Below are positions 1-6,762 of a DNA stretch of 13,124 nucleotides, piece by piece. Made by a program: the position numbers and the translations under genes. A model generated the notes under the pieces. That model made no database searches and was not told where the DNA came from. It worked only from the letters and a program-made list of their open reading frames with translations. The stretch's first letter is position 1, and each line of letters starts with the position of its first letter. Source of the stretch: an uncultured Oscillospiraceae bacterium. GTDB lineage: Bacteria; Bacillota; Clostridia; Oscillospirales; Oscillospiraceae. The stretch covers positions 1 to 13,124 of the forward strand of contig CAKTBC010000050.1 of assembly GCA_934533005.1 (NCBI GenBank). Reading direction: 5' to 3'.

Positions 1-963
1 GGCAACGCCACGCTCACCGGCTGTTCCGTCACGCTCGACGGCTACGCCTCCTGCCGTGGCTATGCGCACAACGGCGGTCTCGTCGGCATGTTCTACCAAT
101 ATGACAAGACCGTCCCCGTCGGGATGATCTCCGGCTGCGCCGTGAGCGGCAGGATCACGTTCTTCGAGGACAATGCCGACCGGCGCGCCTACTGCGAGGC
201 CTACGCCGGGGAGCTTCTCACCTGGACGAGCATCACCGAATGCACGGCCGATTTTCTGCGCAACGAGCTCTTCGATTACTCCGCCGCCGTGACGCCGGAG
301 ACGTGCGCGGAGCCCTCGTACAGCGAAACGGTCGTCGCCGGGAGCTGCGATACCTGGGGCTACACCGAGCACACCTGTGCCGCCTGCGGCTATTCCTACC
401 GCGATACGATCACGCCGCAGCAGCACACCGCCGGGGAATGGGTGCAGACCGTTGCGCCCACCGAGACGGAGGAGGGCACAGAAACGCTCTATTGCGCGCT
501 CTGCGGCGCGGAGATGGAAACGCGCGCCGTACCGAAGCACGTCTCCGGTGAATGGATGACCGTCACCGCGCCGACCTATGACCGCGAAGGGCTGCGCCAG
601 CGCTACTGCGCCGACTGCGGCGTGCTGCTCGGCGAGGAGAGCATCCCCATGCTCATCGCCGCGACCGGCATCGAAGGTTTGCCGGACGCGCTCACGCTGC
701 ATTATAAGGACACCGTGACGCTCGAAGCCGTGATCACACCGGAGGACGCCTCCGACAAGACCGTCCGCTGGTACAGCTCAGACATCAATATTGCCTCGCC
801 CGATCCCGATACCGGCGAGGTGCGCGCCTGCGGGCGCGGCGAGACCGTGCTCACCTGCGTCTCCGGCGACGGGTTCGTCGCGAAGGAGATCCCGGTGACC
901 GTCAGCTACACCGCCGGGCAATGGCTCATCAAAATTCTCCTCTTCGGGTGGATCTGGTACTGA
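1..963 (+). CDS. Secreted/surface repeat protein, CxxC repeats plus Ig-like (BIG2) domain, 5' end missing
   Basis: The frame is open from base 1, so the gene starts before the window and 320 C-terminal residues are visible. The first part (GGLVGMF near residues 25-31) resembles GLUG-type repeats of surface proteins. Three CxxC knuckles follow, at nucleotides 376-387, 493-504 and 607-618, spaced 39 and 38 residues apart. The last two sit in a repeat of the form GEW-x4-APT-x3-EG-x4-YCAxCG. Residues about 222-304 look like a bacterial Ig-like group 2 domain (ATGIEGLP start, ITPEDASDKTVRWYSSD core). The protein ends with a short hydrophobic aromatic tail, LIKILLFGWIWY, with no LPXTG motif or basic anchor. 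By family knowledge such proteins are exported and act at the cell surface, as adhesins or cell-wall proteins; the ligand is unknown. Its stop overlaps the next gene's start. Coding status is firm, function only general. Confidence 0.85.
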   Translation, partial: GNATLTGCSVTLDGYASCRGYAHNGGLVGMFYQYDKTVPVGMISGCAVSGRITFFEDNADRRAYCEAYAGELLTWTSITECTADFLRNELFDYSAAVTPETCAEPSYSETVVAGSCDTWGYTEHTCAACGYSYRDTITPQQHTAGEWVQTVAPTETEEGTETLYCALCGAEMETRAVPKHVSGEWMTVTAPTYDREGLRQRYCADCGVLLGEESIPMLIAATGIEGLPDALTLHYKDTVTLEAVITPEDASDKTVRWYSSDINIASPDPDTGEVRACGRGETVLTCVSGDGFVAKEIPVTVSYTAGQWLIKILLFGWIWY

Positions 964-1478
964 TGGAAAGCTATACGATCATCCGCTCCAACCGGAGGAC
1001 CGTCGGGCTGCGGCTCGACCGGGACGGAAAGCTCGTCGTGCGTGCACCGTATTTCACGTCCGAAGCGGAGATCCGCCGGATCGTGGACAAAGAGAGCGCG
1101 TGGCTCGCGCGCGAGCACGAGCGCTTCGCCGCCCGGCAGGCGGCGCACCCGGAGCCGGATGAAGCCCAGCGCCGCGCGCTCATCAAAAAGGCCAGAACGA
1201 TCCTCCCGCCGAAGATCGAGCACTACGCCGCGCTCATGGGCGTACACCCGACGCGCGTGACGATCACCGGCGCACGCACCCGCTTTGGAAGCTGCAGCGG
1301 CAAGAATGCGATCAGCTTTTCGTGGCGGCTGATGCAGTACCCGGAGGAAGCGATCGACTATGTTGTGGTGCACGAGCTCGCGCACATCCGCCACCATGAC
1401 CATTCGACGGCATTTTACCGCTTCATCGCCTCCGTCATGCCCGACCATGAGGCGCGCCGCGCACTGCTGCGGCAATAG
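963..1478 (+). CDS. YgjP/SprT-like (M48-type, DUF45) zinc metallopeptidase
   Basis: This 171-residue protein carries the zinc peptidase motif HELAH (H137, E138, H141), with a third likely ligand at H147 in the HHDHS segment. Upstream are the family hallmarks TRFGSCSGKNAISFSWRL (about 106-123) and PEEAIDYVVV. It is predicted to be cytoplasmic, with no signal peptide or membrane segment. The substrate of this family is not well established. I chose the ATG at 963 because it overlaps the previous stop as TGATG, which suggests translational coupling, and because it starts the conserved region directly. An upstream ATG at 921 would add 14 residues lying wholly over the preceding gene. No strong Shine-Dalgarno is visible before 963, which fits coupling. 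Family assignment is firm. Confidence 0.9.
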   Translation: MESYTIIRSNRRTVGLRLDRDGKLVVRAPYFTSEAEIRRIVDKESAWLAREHERFAARQAAHPEPDEAQRRALIKKARTILPPKIEHYAALMGVHPTRVTITGARTRFGSCSGKNAISFSWRLMQYPEEAIDYVVVHELAHIRHHDHSTAFYRFIASVMPDHEARRALLRQ

Positions 1479-1500
1479 AGAAAGAAAAGGAGGCCGCTCC

Positions 1501-2142
1501 ATGCACATTCCGACCGCCGATACCGATACACTCGAGCTTCTGCCGTTTCAGGAAGCGCTCGAAAAGAGCGGCCGGCGCGGCGATTACGACGCCGCGCGCT
1601 GGCTGTATGTCCCGGATTTTTATACCGAATACCGATACATTCTCGGCACGCGGGGCGAAAAACCGCTCATCTGCATCGGCGTGAACCCCTCGACCGCCGC
1701 GCCGGACGCGCTTGACCCAACGCTCCAGAGCGTGCAGCGCATCGCTCTCACGAACGGGTACGACAGCTTCATCATGTTCAACGTCTATGCCCAGCGCGCC
1801 ACGCGCCCGAACGACATGGACGTCGCGCTCAACGCCGCGCTGCACGCGGAGAACATGGCGGCATTCCGGTACGTGCTCGAGGCCTCTCTCCCCCGCCGCC
1901 CGGCGGTGTGGGCGGCCTGGGGCAACATCATCGAGATGCGGCGGTATCTCCCCCGCTGCGTTTCGGACATGATCGCCATCGGCGAAGAGCTCGGCGCGGA
2001 ATGGTTCACGGCTGGCAAGCGCTCCGTGAAGGGGCACCCCCACCATCCGCTCTATCTGCGGCGCGATACGCCGCTCGATCCCTTTGACGTAAAAGATTAC
2101 ATAGACACATTGGAAGGAAGGATCCATCATGCAGAACTTTGA
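1501..2142 (+). CDS. DUF1643 domain protein
   Basis: This 213-residue protein matches the DUF1643 pattern: a GVNPSTA segment (60-66) followed by D72-P-T, a Gly-Tyr region leading to FNVYAQRAT (93-101), AWGN (139-142) and a C-terminal K-x4-G-H-P-H-H-P-L-Y-L block (173-186). The biochemical role of DUF1643 is unknown. The conserved Asn, Asp, Lys and His residues look like a catalytic or nucleotide-binding site, but that is inference. The start is fixed by AAGGAGG at 1487-1493, 7 bases before ATG 1501. The gap from the metallopeptidase stop is only 22 bases, and the 3' end overlaps the alcohol dehydrogenase start by 14 bases, so the three genes are probably one transcript. No signal peptide or membrane segment is seen. 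Confidence 0.85.
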   Translation: MHIPTADTDTLELLPFQEALEKSGRRGDYDAARWLYVPDFYTEYRYILGTRGEKPLICIGVNPSTAAPDALDPTLQSVQRIALTNGYDSFIMFNVYAQRATRPNDMDVALNAALHAENMAAFRYVLEASLPRRPAVWAAWGNIIEMRRYLPRCVSDMIAIGEELGAEWFTAGKRSVKGHPHHPLYLRRDTPLDPFDVKDYIDTLEGRIHHAEL

Positions 2143-3313
2143 GTATTGCGTTCCCACGAAGGTCGTTTTCGGGCGTGACACCGAAAGCCGCTGCGGCGAG
2201 CTCGTCCGCGAATGCGGCGGCACGCATGCGCTCGTCGTTTACGGCGGCGGCAGCGCCGTGCGCTCGGGGCTGCTCGGCCGCTGCACTGATTCTCTCAAGG
2301 CCGCGGGCATCCCGTATGAGCTGCTCGGCGGCGTGCAGCCGAACCCGCGGCTCAGCCGCGTGCGCGACGGCATCGCGCTCGCAAAGAAGACCGGCGCGGA
2401 CTTTCTGCTCGCCATCGGCGGCGGCAGCGTGATCGACACGGCAAAGGCTATCGGCTATGCGCTCGCCAATCCCGAGTTTGATATCTGGGATCTCTTCATG
2501 GGCAAGGCAACGGCCAGGGCGTGCACCCCTGTCGGCGCGGTGCTGACAATCGCCGCCGCGGGCAGCGAGACAAGCAACTCCTGCGTCATCACCAACGAGG
2601 ATGGCTGGCTCAAAAAGGGCGTCAACTACGAGTGCTCCCGCCCGCGCTTCGCCATTATGAACCCCGCGCTCACCTGCACGCTGCCGCCGTACCAGACGGC
2701 AAGCGGCGGCGTGGACATCATGATGCACACCTTTGAGCGCTATTTCTCCAACACCGAACACACGGAGCTTCTTGACCGCATGAGCGAGGGCCTGCTCAAG
2801 ACCGTGATGGCCAACATCAAAAAGGCGCTCGCCGACCCTAACGACTACGACGCGCGCGCCGAGCTGATGTGGGCGGGCAGCCTTTCCCACAACAATCTCA
2901 TGGGCGTTGGCAAGGTGCAGGACTGGGCAACGCACAAGATCGAGCACGAGCTCGGCGGCATGTTTGACGTGGCGCACGGTGCCGGTCTCGCCGCCGTGTG
3001 GGGCAGCTGGGCACGGTATGTGATGCACGTCAATCTTCCCCGCTTCACACGCTTTGCCGTGGAGGTCATGGGCTGCGAGATGAATTACGAAAACCCCGAG
3101 GAAACCGCGCTCGCGGGCATTGCCGCGTTCGAGAGCTTCTGCCACTCGATCGGGATGCCGTCCAACCTGCGTGAGCTCGGTCTCGGCGACATTACCGAAG
3201 CGCAGATGCACGAGATGGCCGTCAAGTGCACGCAGAACGACACGATCAAGATCGGCGGTCTCATCCGCCTGTACGCTGCGGACATCGAAAAGATCTACGC
3301 CGCCGCGAAATAA
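2129..3313 (+). CDS. Iron-containing alcohol dehydrogenase, butanol dehydrogenase (BdhA/YqhD) type
   Basis: This 394-residue protein has the usual length of group III alcohol dehydrogenases. It should reduce aldehydes to alcohols (or the reverse) with NAD(P)H in the cytoplasm. Visible features are the N-terminal nucleotide-binding loop YGGGS (38-42), the GGGSVIDTAKAI signature (97-108), and four metal ligands in the family's spacing: D196, H200, H269 and H283. The context ATHKIEHELGG...DVAHGAG is that of the butanol dehydrogenase/YqhD branch, which usually prefers NADPH and butyraldehyde or other short aldehydes. Exact substrate and cofactor are inferred. The start ATG 2129 has a GGAAGGA ribosome site at about 2112-2122 and lies inside the end of the DUF1643 gene, so coupled translation is likely. 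A weak terminator follows at about 3323. Confidence 0.93.
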   Translation: MQNFEYCVPTKVVFGRDTESRCGELVRECGGTHALVVYGGGSAVRSGLLGRCTDSLKAAGIPYELLGGVQPNPRLSRVRDGIALAKKTGADFLLAIGGGSVIDTAKAIGYALANPEFDIWDLFMGKATARACTPVGAVLTIAAAGSETSNSCVITNEDGWLKKGVNYECSRPRFAIMNPALTCTLPPYQTASGGVDIMMHTFERYFSNTEHTELLDRMSEGLLKTVMANIKKALADPNDYDARAELMWAGSLSHNNLMGVGKVQDWATHKIEHELGGMFDVAHGAGLAAVWGSWARYVMHVNLPRFTRFAVEVMGCEMNYENPEETALAGIAAFESFCHSIGMPSNLRELGLGDITEAQMHEMAVKCTQNDTIKIGGLIRLYAADIEKIYAAAK

Positions 3314-3322
3314 GAATCCCCG

Positions 3323-3341
3323 CCGCATCCGCGGTCTTTTT
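3323..3341 (+). terminator. Weak intrinsic terminator after the alcohol dehydrogenase
   Basis: A short GC stem, CCGC (3323-3326) with GCGG (3331-3334), loop ATCC, is followed by TCTTTTT, starting 9 bases after the stop codon. The stem is only 4 bp, so termination may be partial. A second small hairpin, GATAA/TTATC, lies at 3349-3363. Confidence 0.4.
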
Positions 3342-3365
3342 CCCGCCGGATAACGGCATTATCTG

Positions 3366-3416
3366 ACAAAGGACACGCCTTCAAGCACACAGACTTGACA
3401 CCGGCGTGTCCTTTGT
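3366..3416. repeat. Perfect 14-bp inverted repeat wrapped around the MFS promoter
   Basis: The left arm ACAAAGGACACGCC (3366-3379) is the exact reverse complement of the right arm at 3403-3416, with a 23-base spacer. The spacer holds a further 5-bp dyad (TCAAG 3381-3385, CTTGA 3394-3398). There is no T-run on either side, so it is not a classical terminator. The right arm occupies most of the spacer between the -35 and -10 boxes of the promoter at 3395-3423, which suggests an operator or an RNA hairpin. The inverted repeat is directly visible; its role is inference. Confidence 0.7.
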
Positions 3417-3423
3417 GAATAAT
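3395..3423 (+). promoter_or_regulatory. Sigma-70-type promoter for the MFS transporter
   Basis: A perfect -35 box TTGACA (3395-3400) is separated by 17 bases from AATAAT (3418-3423, 5 of 6 to consensus). Transcription should begin near 3430, upstream of the GTG start at 3457. The promoter lies inside the 14-bp inverted repeat, so it is probably regulated. Confidence 0.65.
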
Positions 3424-3456
3424 AGGATCATCACCATCAGCGAAAGGGGGCGCGTC

Positions 3457-4644
3457 GTGAGTACGAAGCGGATCACGGCGTATTATTCGCTCAATCAGGC
3501 GTCGTTCTGGATGATTTTCTGTCTGGCCAGCAGCTTTGCCGCCGTGTATCTCGGCGCGCTCGGCTACAGCAACACGGAGCTCGGCTCCCTGCTCGCACTG
3601 GGAAGCGTTCTCGGCTTTCTGCTCGGCACGGGGCTCTCCTCGTTTGTGGATACGTCGCCGCGCTTCAATGCGGCGGATGTGCTCTGGCCGGTGCTGGCAC
3701 TTCAGGCGGCATTCTTCCTTCTTCTGCTGCTCTTCCCGGCGCGCGGCGCCGTTACGAGCCTTTGCTATCCGCTGCTCCTGGCGTTCACGCTTGCGGTGAA
3801 TACGCTCAATCTCAAGCTCTGCGCCGATTTTGAGCATTACGAATCGCCCGTCAATTACGGCATAGCCCGCAGCATGGGCTCGGCGGCGTATATGGCGCTC
3901 TCCATGCTGCTCGGCGTGTGGGTCACAAAGTTCGGCGTGCGCATCCTCCCGGCGGCAGGGCTCGCCGTCACCGCGGTGCAGGGCGTTTCCAACGCGTTGC
4001 TCGTCCGCTCGCTTTTGCGGCTGCGGCGAAAGATGCTCTCCGGCCATGCCGTCGCGCCGCCGCAGGGGCGCTCACTCGGCACCTTTCTCCGGCAGAGCCC
4101 GCGGTTTTGTCTGCTGCTCGCCGGAACGGCGCTTCTCTTTTTCTCGCACAACACCACATCCACGTTTCTCATAAACTATGTGGAGCGCGCCGGCGGCGAC
4201 ACCGAAACGCTCGGATATCTCTCCGCGTTTCTCGCCGCGCTTGAGGTACCGACGATGCTGCTCTTCTCGCGCATGTTCCGGCGGAAAAGCTGCGCGCCCG
4301 TGCTGCGGTTTTCGTTCATTTTCTTTGCGATCAAGGCCGCCGCGATCGCCGCGGTGCCCAACATTCCGCTCCTCTTTGCCGCGGAGGCGCTCCAGGCGCC
4401 GTCCTACGCGCTCTATGCCCCCGCGATCGTGCCGTATGTCACGCTTGTCGTCCCCTACGAGGACGCCGCCAAGGGGCAGAGCCTTGCTTTCAGCATGACG
4501 ACCATCGGCGGCGTGCTCGCAAGTCTCATCTCCGGGCGGCTGCTCGATGTGCTCTCCGCCCCCGCAACGGCGTGGATCGCCGCGGCGGTATGCGCCGTCG
4601 GCGCGATTCTCGCCTGCCGCGGGCTCGAAGAGCCAAAACAGTAA
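3457..4644 (+). CDS. MFS transporter, MFS_1-like (HcaT/LacY-like) type
   Basis: This 395-residue, very hydrophobic protein has about 12 predicted membrane segments, the usual size for the major facilitator superfamily. NYGIARSMGSAAYM, in the middle of the N-terminal half, resembles the conserved segment of the MFS_1-like/3-phenylpropionate permease group; DTSPR after the second helix is a degenerate form of the loop 2-3 motif. It should be a secondary transporter in the cytoplasmic membrane; substrate and direction cannot be read from the sequence. I chose GTG 3457 because GAAAGGGGG (3442-3450) lies 6 bases upstream and the conserved first helix begins soon after. An in-frame GTG at 3406 is rejected because it lies upstream of the -10 box and inside the inverted repeat. 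The gene has its own promoter and ends at a bidirectional terminator. Confidence 0.87.
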   Translation: MSTKRITAYYSLNQASFWMIFCLASSFAAVYLGALGYSNTELGSLLALGSVLGFLLGTGLSSFVDTSPRFNAADVLWPVLALQAAFFLLLLLFPARGAVTSLCYPLLLAFTLAVNTLNLKLCADFEHYESPVNYGIARSMGSAAYMALSMLLGVWVTKFGVRILPAAGLAVTAVQGVSNALLVRSLLRLRRKMLSGHAVAPPQGRSLGTFLRQSPRFCLLLAGTALLFFSHNTTSTFLINYVERAGGDTETLGYLSAFLAALEVPTMLLFSRMFRRKSCAPVLRFSFIFFAIKAAAIAAVPNIPLLFAAEALQAPSYALYAPAIVPYVTLVVPYEDAAKGQSLAFSMTTIGGVLASLISGRLLDVLSAPATAWIAAAVCAVGAILACRGLEEPKQ

Positions 4645-4659
4645 TTTTTTCACGATAGA

Positions 4660-4697
4660 AAAATCTCCCCGAATGCTTACGCATCCGGGGAGATTTT
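4660..4697. terminator. Bidirectional intrinsic terminator between convergent genes
   Basis: The stem AAAATCTCCCCG (4660-4671) pairs perfectly with 4686-4697, with an inner ATGC/GCAT pair (4673-4676, 4681-4684). T-rich tracts follow on both strands. It lies 15 bases after the MFS stop and 10 bases beyond the stop of the minus-strand binding protein, so it should end transcription from both sides. Confidence 0.92.
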
Positions 4698-4707
4698 CTA
4701 TAACAGC

Positions 4708-5928
4708 TTAGAGAACGGGCGTCCAGGCAAGATCCAGAATCTCGTCCACATCGTCCATGGAGGTGATGAGGCCGAGGCGGACGTAGCGCTCAATGAACTC
4801 CTTGAGCGTTGCGCCGGTGAACTCGTCAGAAAGGCCGAACTGGAGGGAACCGTTGATCATGATGTTCATCTCGTAGTTGCCGCCGTTCCAGCCCATGTCC
4901 ATAAGAACCTGGGTGGCTTCCGCGGAGTTGTCGCGCATCCAGCTGTGCGCCTTCTGCACAGCCTGTGCCACTTTCTTGGCAATGGTCGGGTTTTCCTTCA
5001 CGAACGTGCCGTTCATGGCCATAACACAGCAAGTGCGGCTCGCAAAGTCGCTGTCGAGCTGGGAACGAATGCACTTGAGCGTGCCTTCCTTCACCATGGC
5101 GTAAGCAAAGGTATCGCTCAGCAGCGCCGCGGCGATCTCGCCGTTCTGCATAGCGGCAACGCACGCGTCAGCAGAGACCTGCGTGAGTTCCACGTCGGTA
5201 GCATAGTTGATGCCGTCGGCGTCGAGCAGCAGGGCGGTGATGTTGTAGTCGGACTTGCCGATGCCGTTCGGGACAGATATCTTCTGACCCTTCAGGTCAG
5301 CGGTGGTGTTATAGTCGCTGTCCGCGAGAACGTACAGAGACTTGCAGCCGATGTGCGCGCCGCCGGTGAAGGTGATATCCACGCCGTTGGTGATGGGAAC
5401 GAGCATCTTCGCCATCATGCCGGTCGCCACGTCGACCTGGCCGGTGCCGAGCGCTTCCACGTCGCTGCCGCCCTTGACGCCCTCGGCAGTCAGGCCGGCC
5501 TCGGTGAAGTAGCCGAGGTGATCCGCCATGGTCGGGCCGGAGGTGCAGCCGTCCGACATGTAGTAGTGGATGGTGCGGCCGTAGGCGGGCTCGTTCTTCA
5601 TGGCTTCGAGCTCTTCCTCGGTCGGGGTGATGTCAACATCGGTCATCTCGATCGCGCGGCCTTCAATGCTCATGGGAACAAAGAGGGCTTCCCAGTTGCC
5701 AGTGGCAGAGGCCTCGGCCGCATCGAGATGCTCGCTGGCTTCGTTGACCTCCACGTCCTCAACGGTGCCGACCTCGATCTGGCCGTCGTTGTTGGAGTCG
5801 GCGATCACGGTGGACGCGCCGTTGTTTCCGGTCTCGGCGTTGTCGCCGGTCTCGGGGGTCTGTGCGCTGCACGCGCAGAGCGCGAACACCATGACAAGTG
5901 TGAGCACAAGAGCAAGGATCTTTTTCAT
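4708..5928 (-). CDS. ABC transporter substrate-binding lipoprotein, SsuA/TauA/NMT1-like, with long N-terminal extension
   Basis: This 406-residue protein begins with a lipoprotein signal peptide (MKKILALVLTLVMVFALCAC) with the lipid-modified Cys at residue 20, so it is anchored outside the membrane. Residues about 21-60 are an acidic Asn/Asp/Glu/Thr linker. About 60-115 form a segment I do not recognise. The periplasmic-binding fold of the SsuA/TauA/NMT1 type starts near residue 118 (HYYMSDGCTSGPTMADHLGYF) and runs to the end. C128 and C195 (GGAHIGCKSL) might pair. The family binds sulfonates, nitrate, thiamine precursors or similar small molecules; the ligand here is unknown. The start is supported by AAGGAG about 8 bases upstream. 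It is the last gene of a permease-ATPase-binding protein operon, 54 bases after the ATPase. Confidence 0.9.
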   Translation of the reverse strand: MKKILALVLTLVMVFALCACSAQTPETGDNAETGNNGASTVIADSNNDGQIEVGTVEDVEVNEASEHLDAAEASATGNWEALFVPMSIEGRAIEMTDVDITPTEEELEAMKNEPAYGRTIHYYMSDGCTSGPTMADHLGYFTEAGLTAEGVKGGSDVEALGTGQVDVATGMMAKMLVPITNGVDITFTGGAHIGCKSLYVLADSDYNTTADLKGQKISVPNGIGKSDYNITALLLDADGINYATDVELTQVSADACVAAMQNGEIAAALLSDTFAYAMVKEGTLKCIRSQLDSDFASRTCCVMAMNGTFVKENPTIAKKVAQAVQKAHSWMRDNSAEATQVLMDMGWNGGNYEMNIMINGSLQFGLSDEFTGATLKEFIERYVRLGLITSMDDVDEILDLAWTPVL

Positions 5929-5982
5929 GTACTTTTCTCCTTCAATTTTTTATTTACAGGGCATTGCCATATAAATTCTCCG

Positions 5983-6762
5983 TCAGTCTTTCTTTCCGCC
6001 GAAGTGCAGGCGGTTGAGAATTTCGTTGCGGTACTTCACAAAGCTTGCAGATGACCGGTCGCGCGGGAAGTCCTCGTCGATCATGATATCGGCAACGATG
6101 CGGCCGGGATTGGATTCCATCACAAGCACACGCGTGCCCATGTACACGGCCTCGTCGATGCTATGCGTCACCATGAGCGCAAGCTGCTTTCTCTGCGCCC
6201 AGATATTCAAGATTTCGTCCTGCATGTTCATGCGCGTAAATTCGTCCAGCGCGCCGAGCGGCTCATCGAGCAGCAATATCTCCGGCTCGTTGATGAGCGT
6301 GCGCACAAGCGCCACGCGCTGCGCCATGCCGCCGGAGAGCTGCGCGGGATAGTCGTTCCGAAAGCGCTCGAGCCCGATCATCGAGAGCATGCGCTCCACG
6401 CGCTCGGCCTTTCCGGTCTTCGCGCCGCGCACATCAAGACTGAACGATATGTTCTTCTCCACCGTGAGCCACGGGAAGAGCGTGGGGTTCTGGAAAACGA
6501 GTCCCCGCTCGGGCGAAGGGCCGTCGATCTCCTCCCCGTTTACGGCAGCGCGGCCGAGCGTCGGTGGGATGAGCCCTGCCACAAGGCGAAGGATCGTGGA
6601 CTTTCCGCAGCCGGAGGGCCCGACGAGGGAGACGAACTCTCCGCTTTTCATCGTGACACTCACATCCTGCAGCGCGTGCGTCACCTCGTCGCTCTCAACT
6701 CTGGCAAACACCTTGCTGACGTTTTCGAGCGTCAGGCAGACATCGTTCTTTTCCTTCGGCAT
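5983..6762 (-). CDS. ABC transporter ATP-binding protein, SsuB/TauB-like
   Basis: This 259-residue ATPase has all canonical motifs in order: Walker A GPSGCGKST (48-56), Q-loop Q91 in GLVFQNPTLFPWLTV, signature LSGGMAQR (142-149), Walker B ILLLDEP (162-168) and the switch His H200 (MVTHSIDEA). It should power import through the neighbouring permease, on the cytoplasmic face. I chose the ATG at 6762 because it overlaps the permease stop as TAATG and has GGAG about 11 bases upstream. An upstream ATG at 6786 would add 8 residues (MAERSGKI) and has no visible ribosome site. The SsuB/TauB group is clear from FPWLTV and the permease type. The transported molecule is not known. Confidence 0.93.
   Translation of the reverse strand: MPKEKNDVCLTLENVSKVFARVESDEVTHALQDVSVTMKSGEFVSLVGPSGCGKSTILRLVAGLIPPTLGRAAVNGEEIDGPSPERGLVFQNPTLFPWLTVEKNISFSLDVRGAKTGKAERVERMLSMIGLERFRNDYPAQLSGGMAQRVALVRTLINEPEILLLDEPLGALDEFTRMNMQDEILNIWAQRKQLALMVTHSIDEAVYMGTRVLVMESNPGRIVADIMIDEDFPRDRSSASFVKYRNEILNRLHFGGKKD

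Noticed and set aside
2006..3328. Long minus-strand open frame of about 440 codons opposite the alcohol dehydrogenase
   Set aside because: It mirrors a clear enzyme gene, its translation is rich in Arg, Ala, His and Gly with no recognisable domain, and high GC makes such antisense frames common.
3406..3456. GTG start at 3406 for the MFS transporter
   Set aside because: It lies before the -10 box and inside the inverted repeat; GTG 3457 has GAAAGGGGG at proper spacing.
4945..6054. Long plus-strand open frame opposite the binding protein
   Set aside because: No domain is recognisable; it runs antisense to a well-supported lipoprotein and into the ATPase gene.
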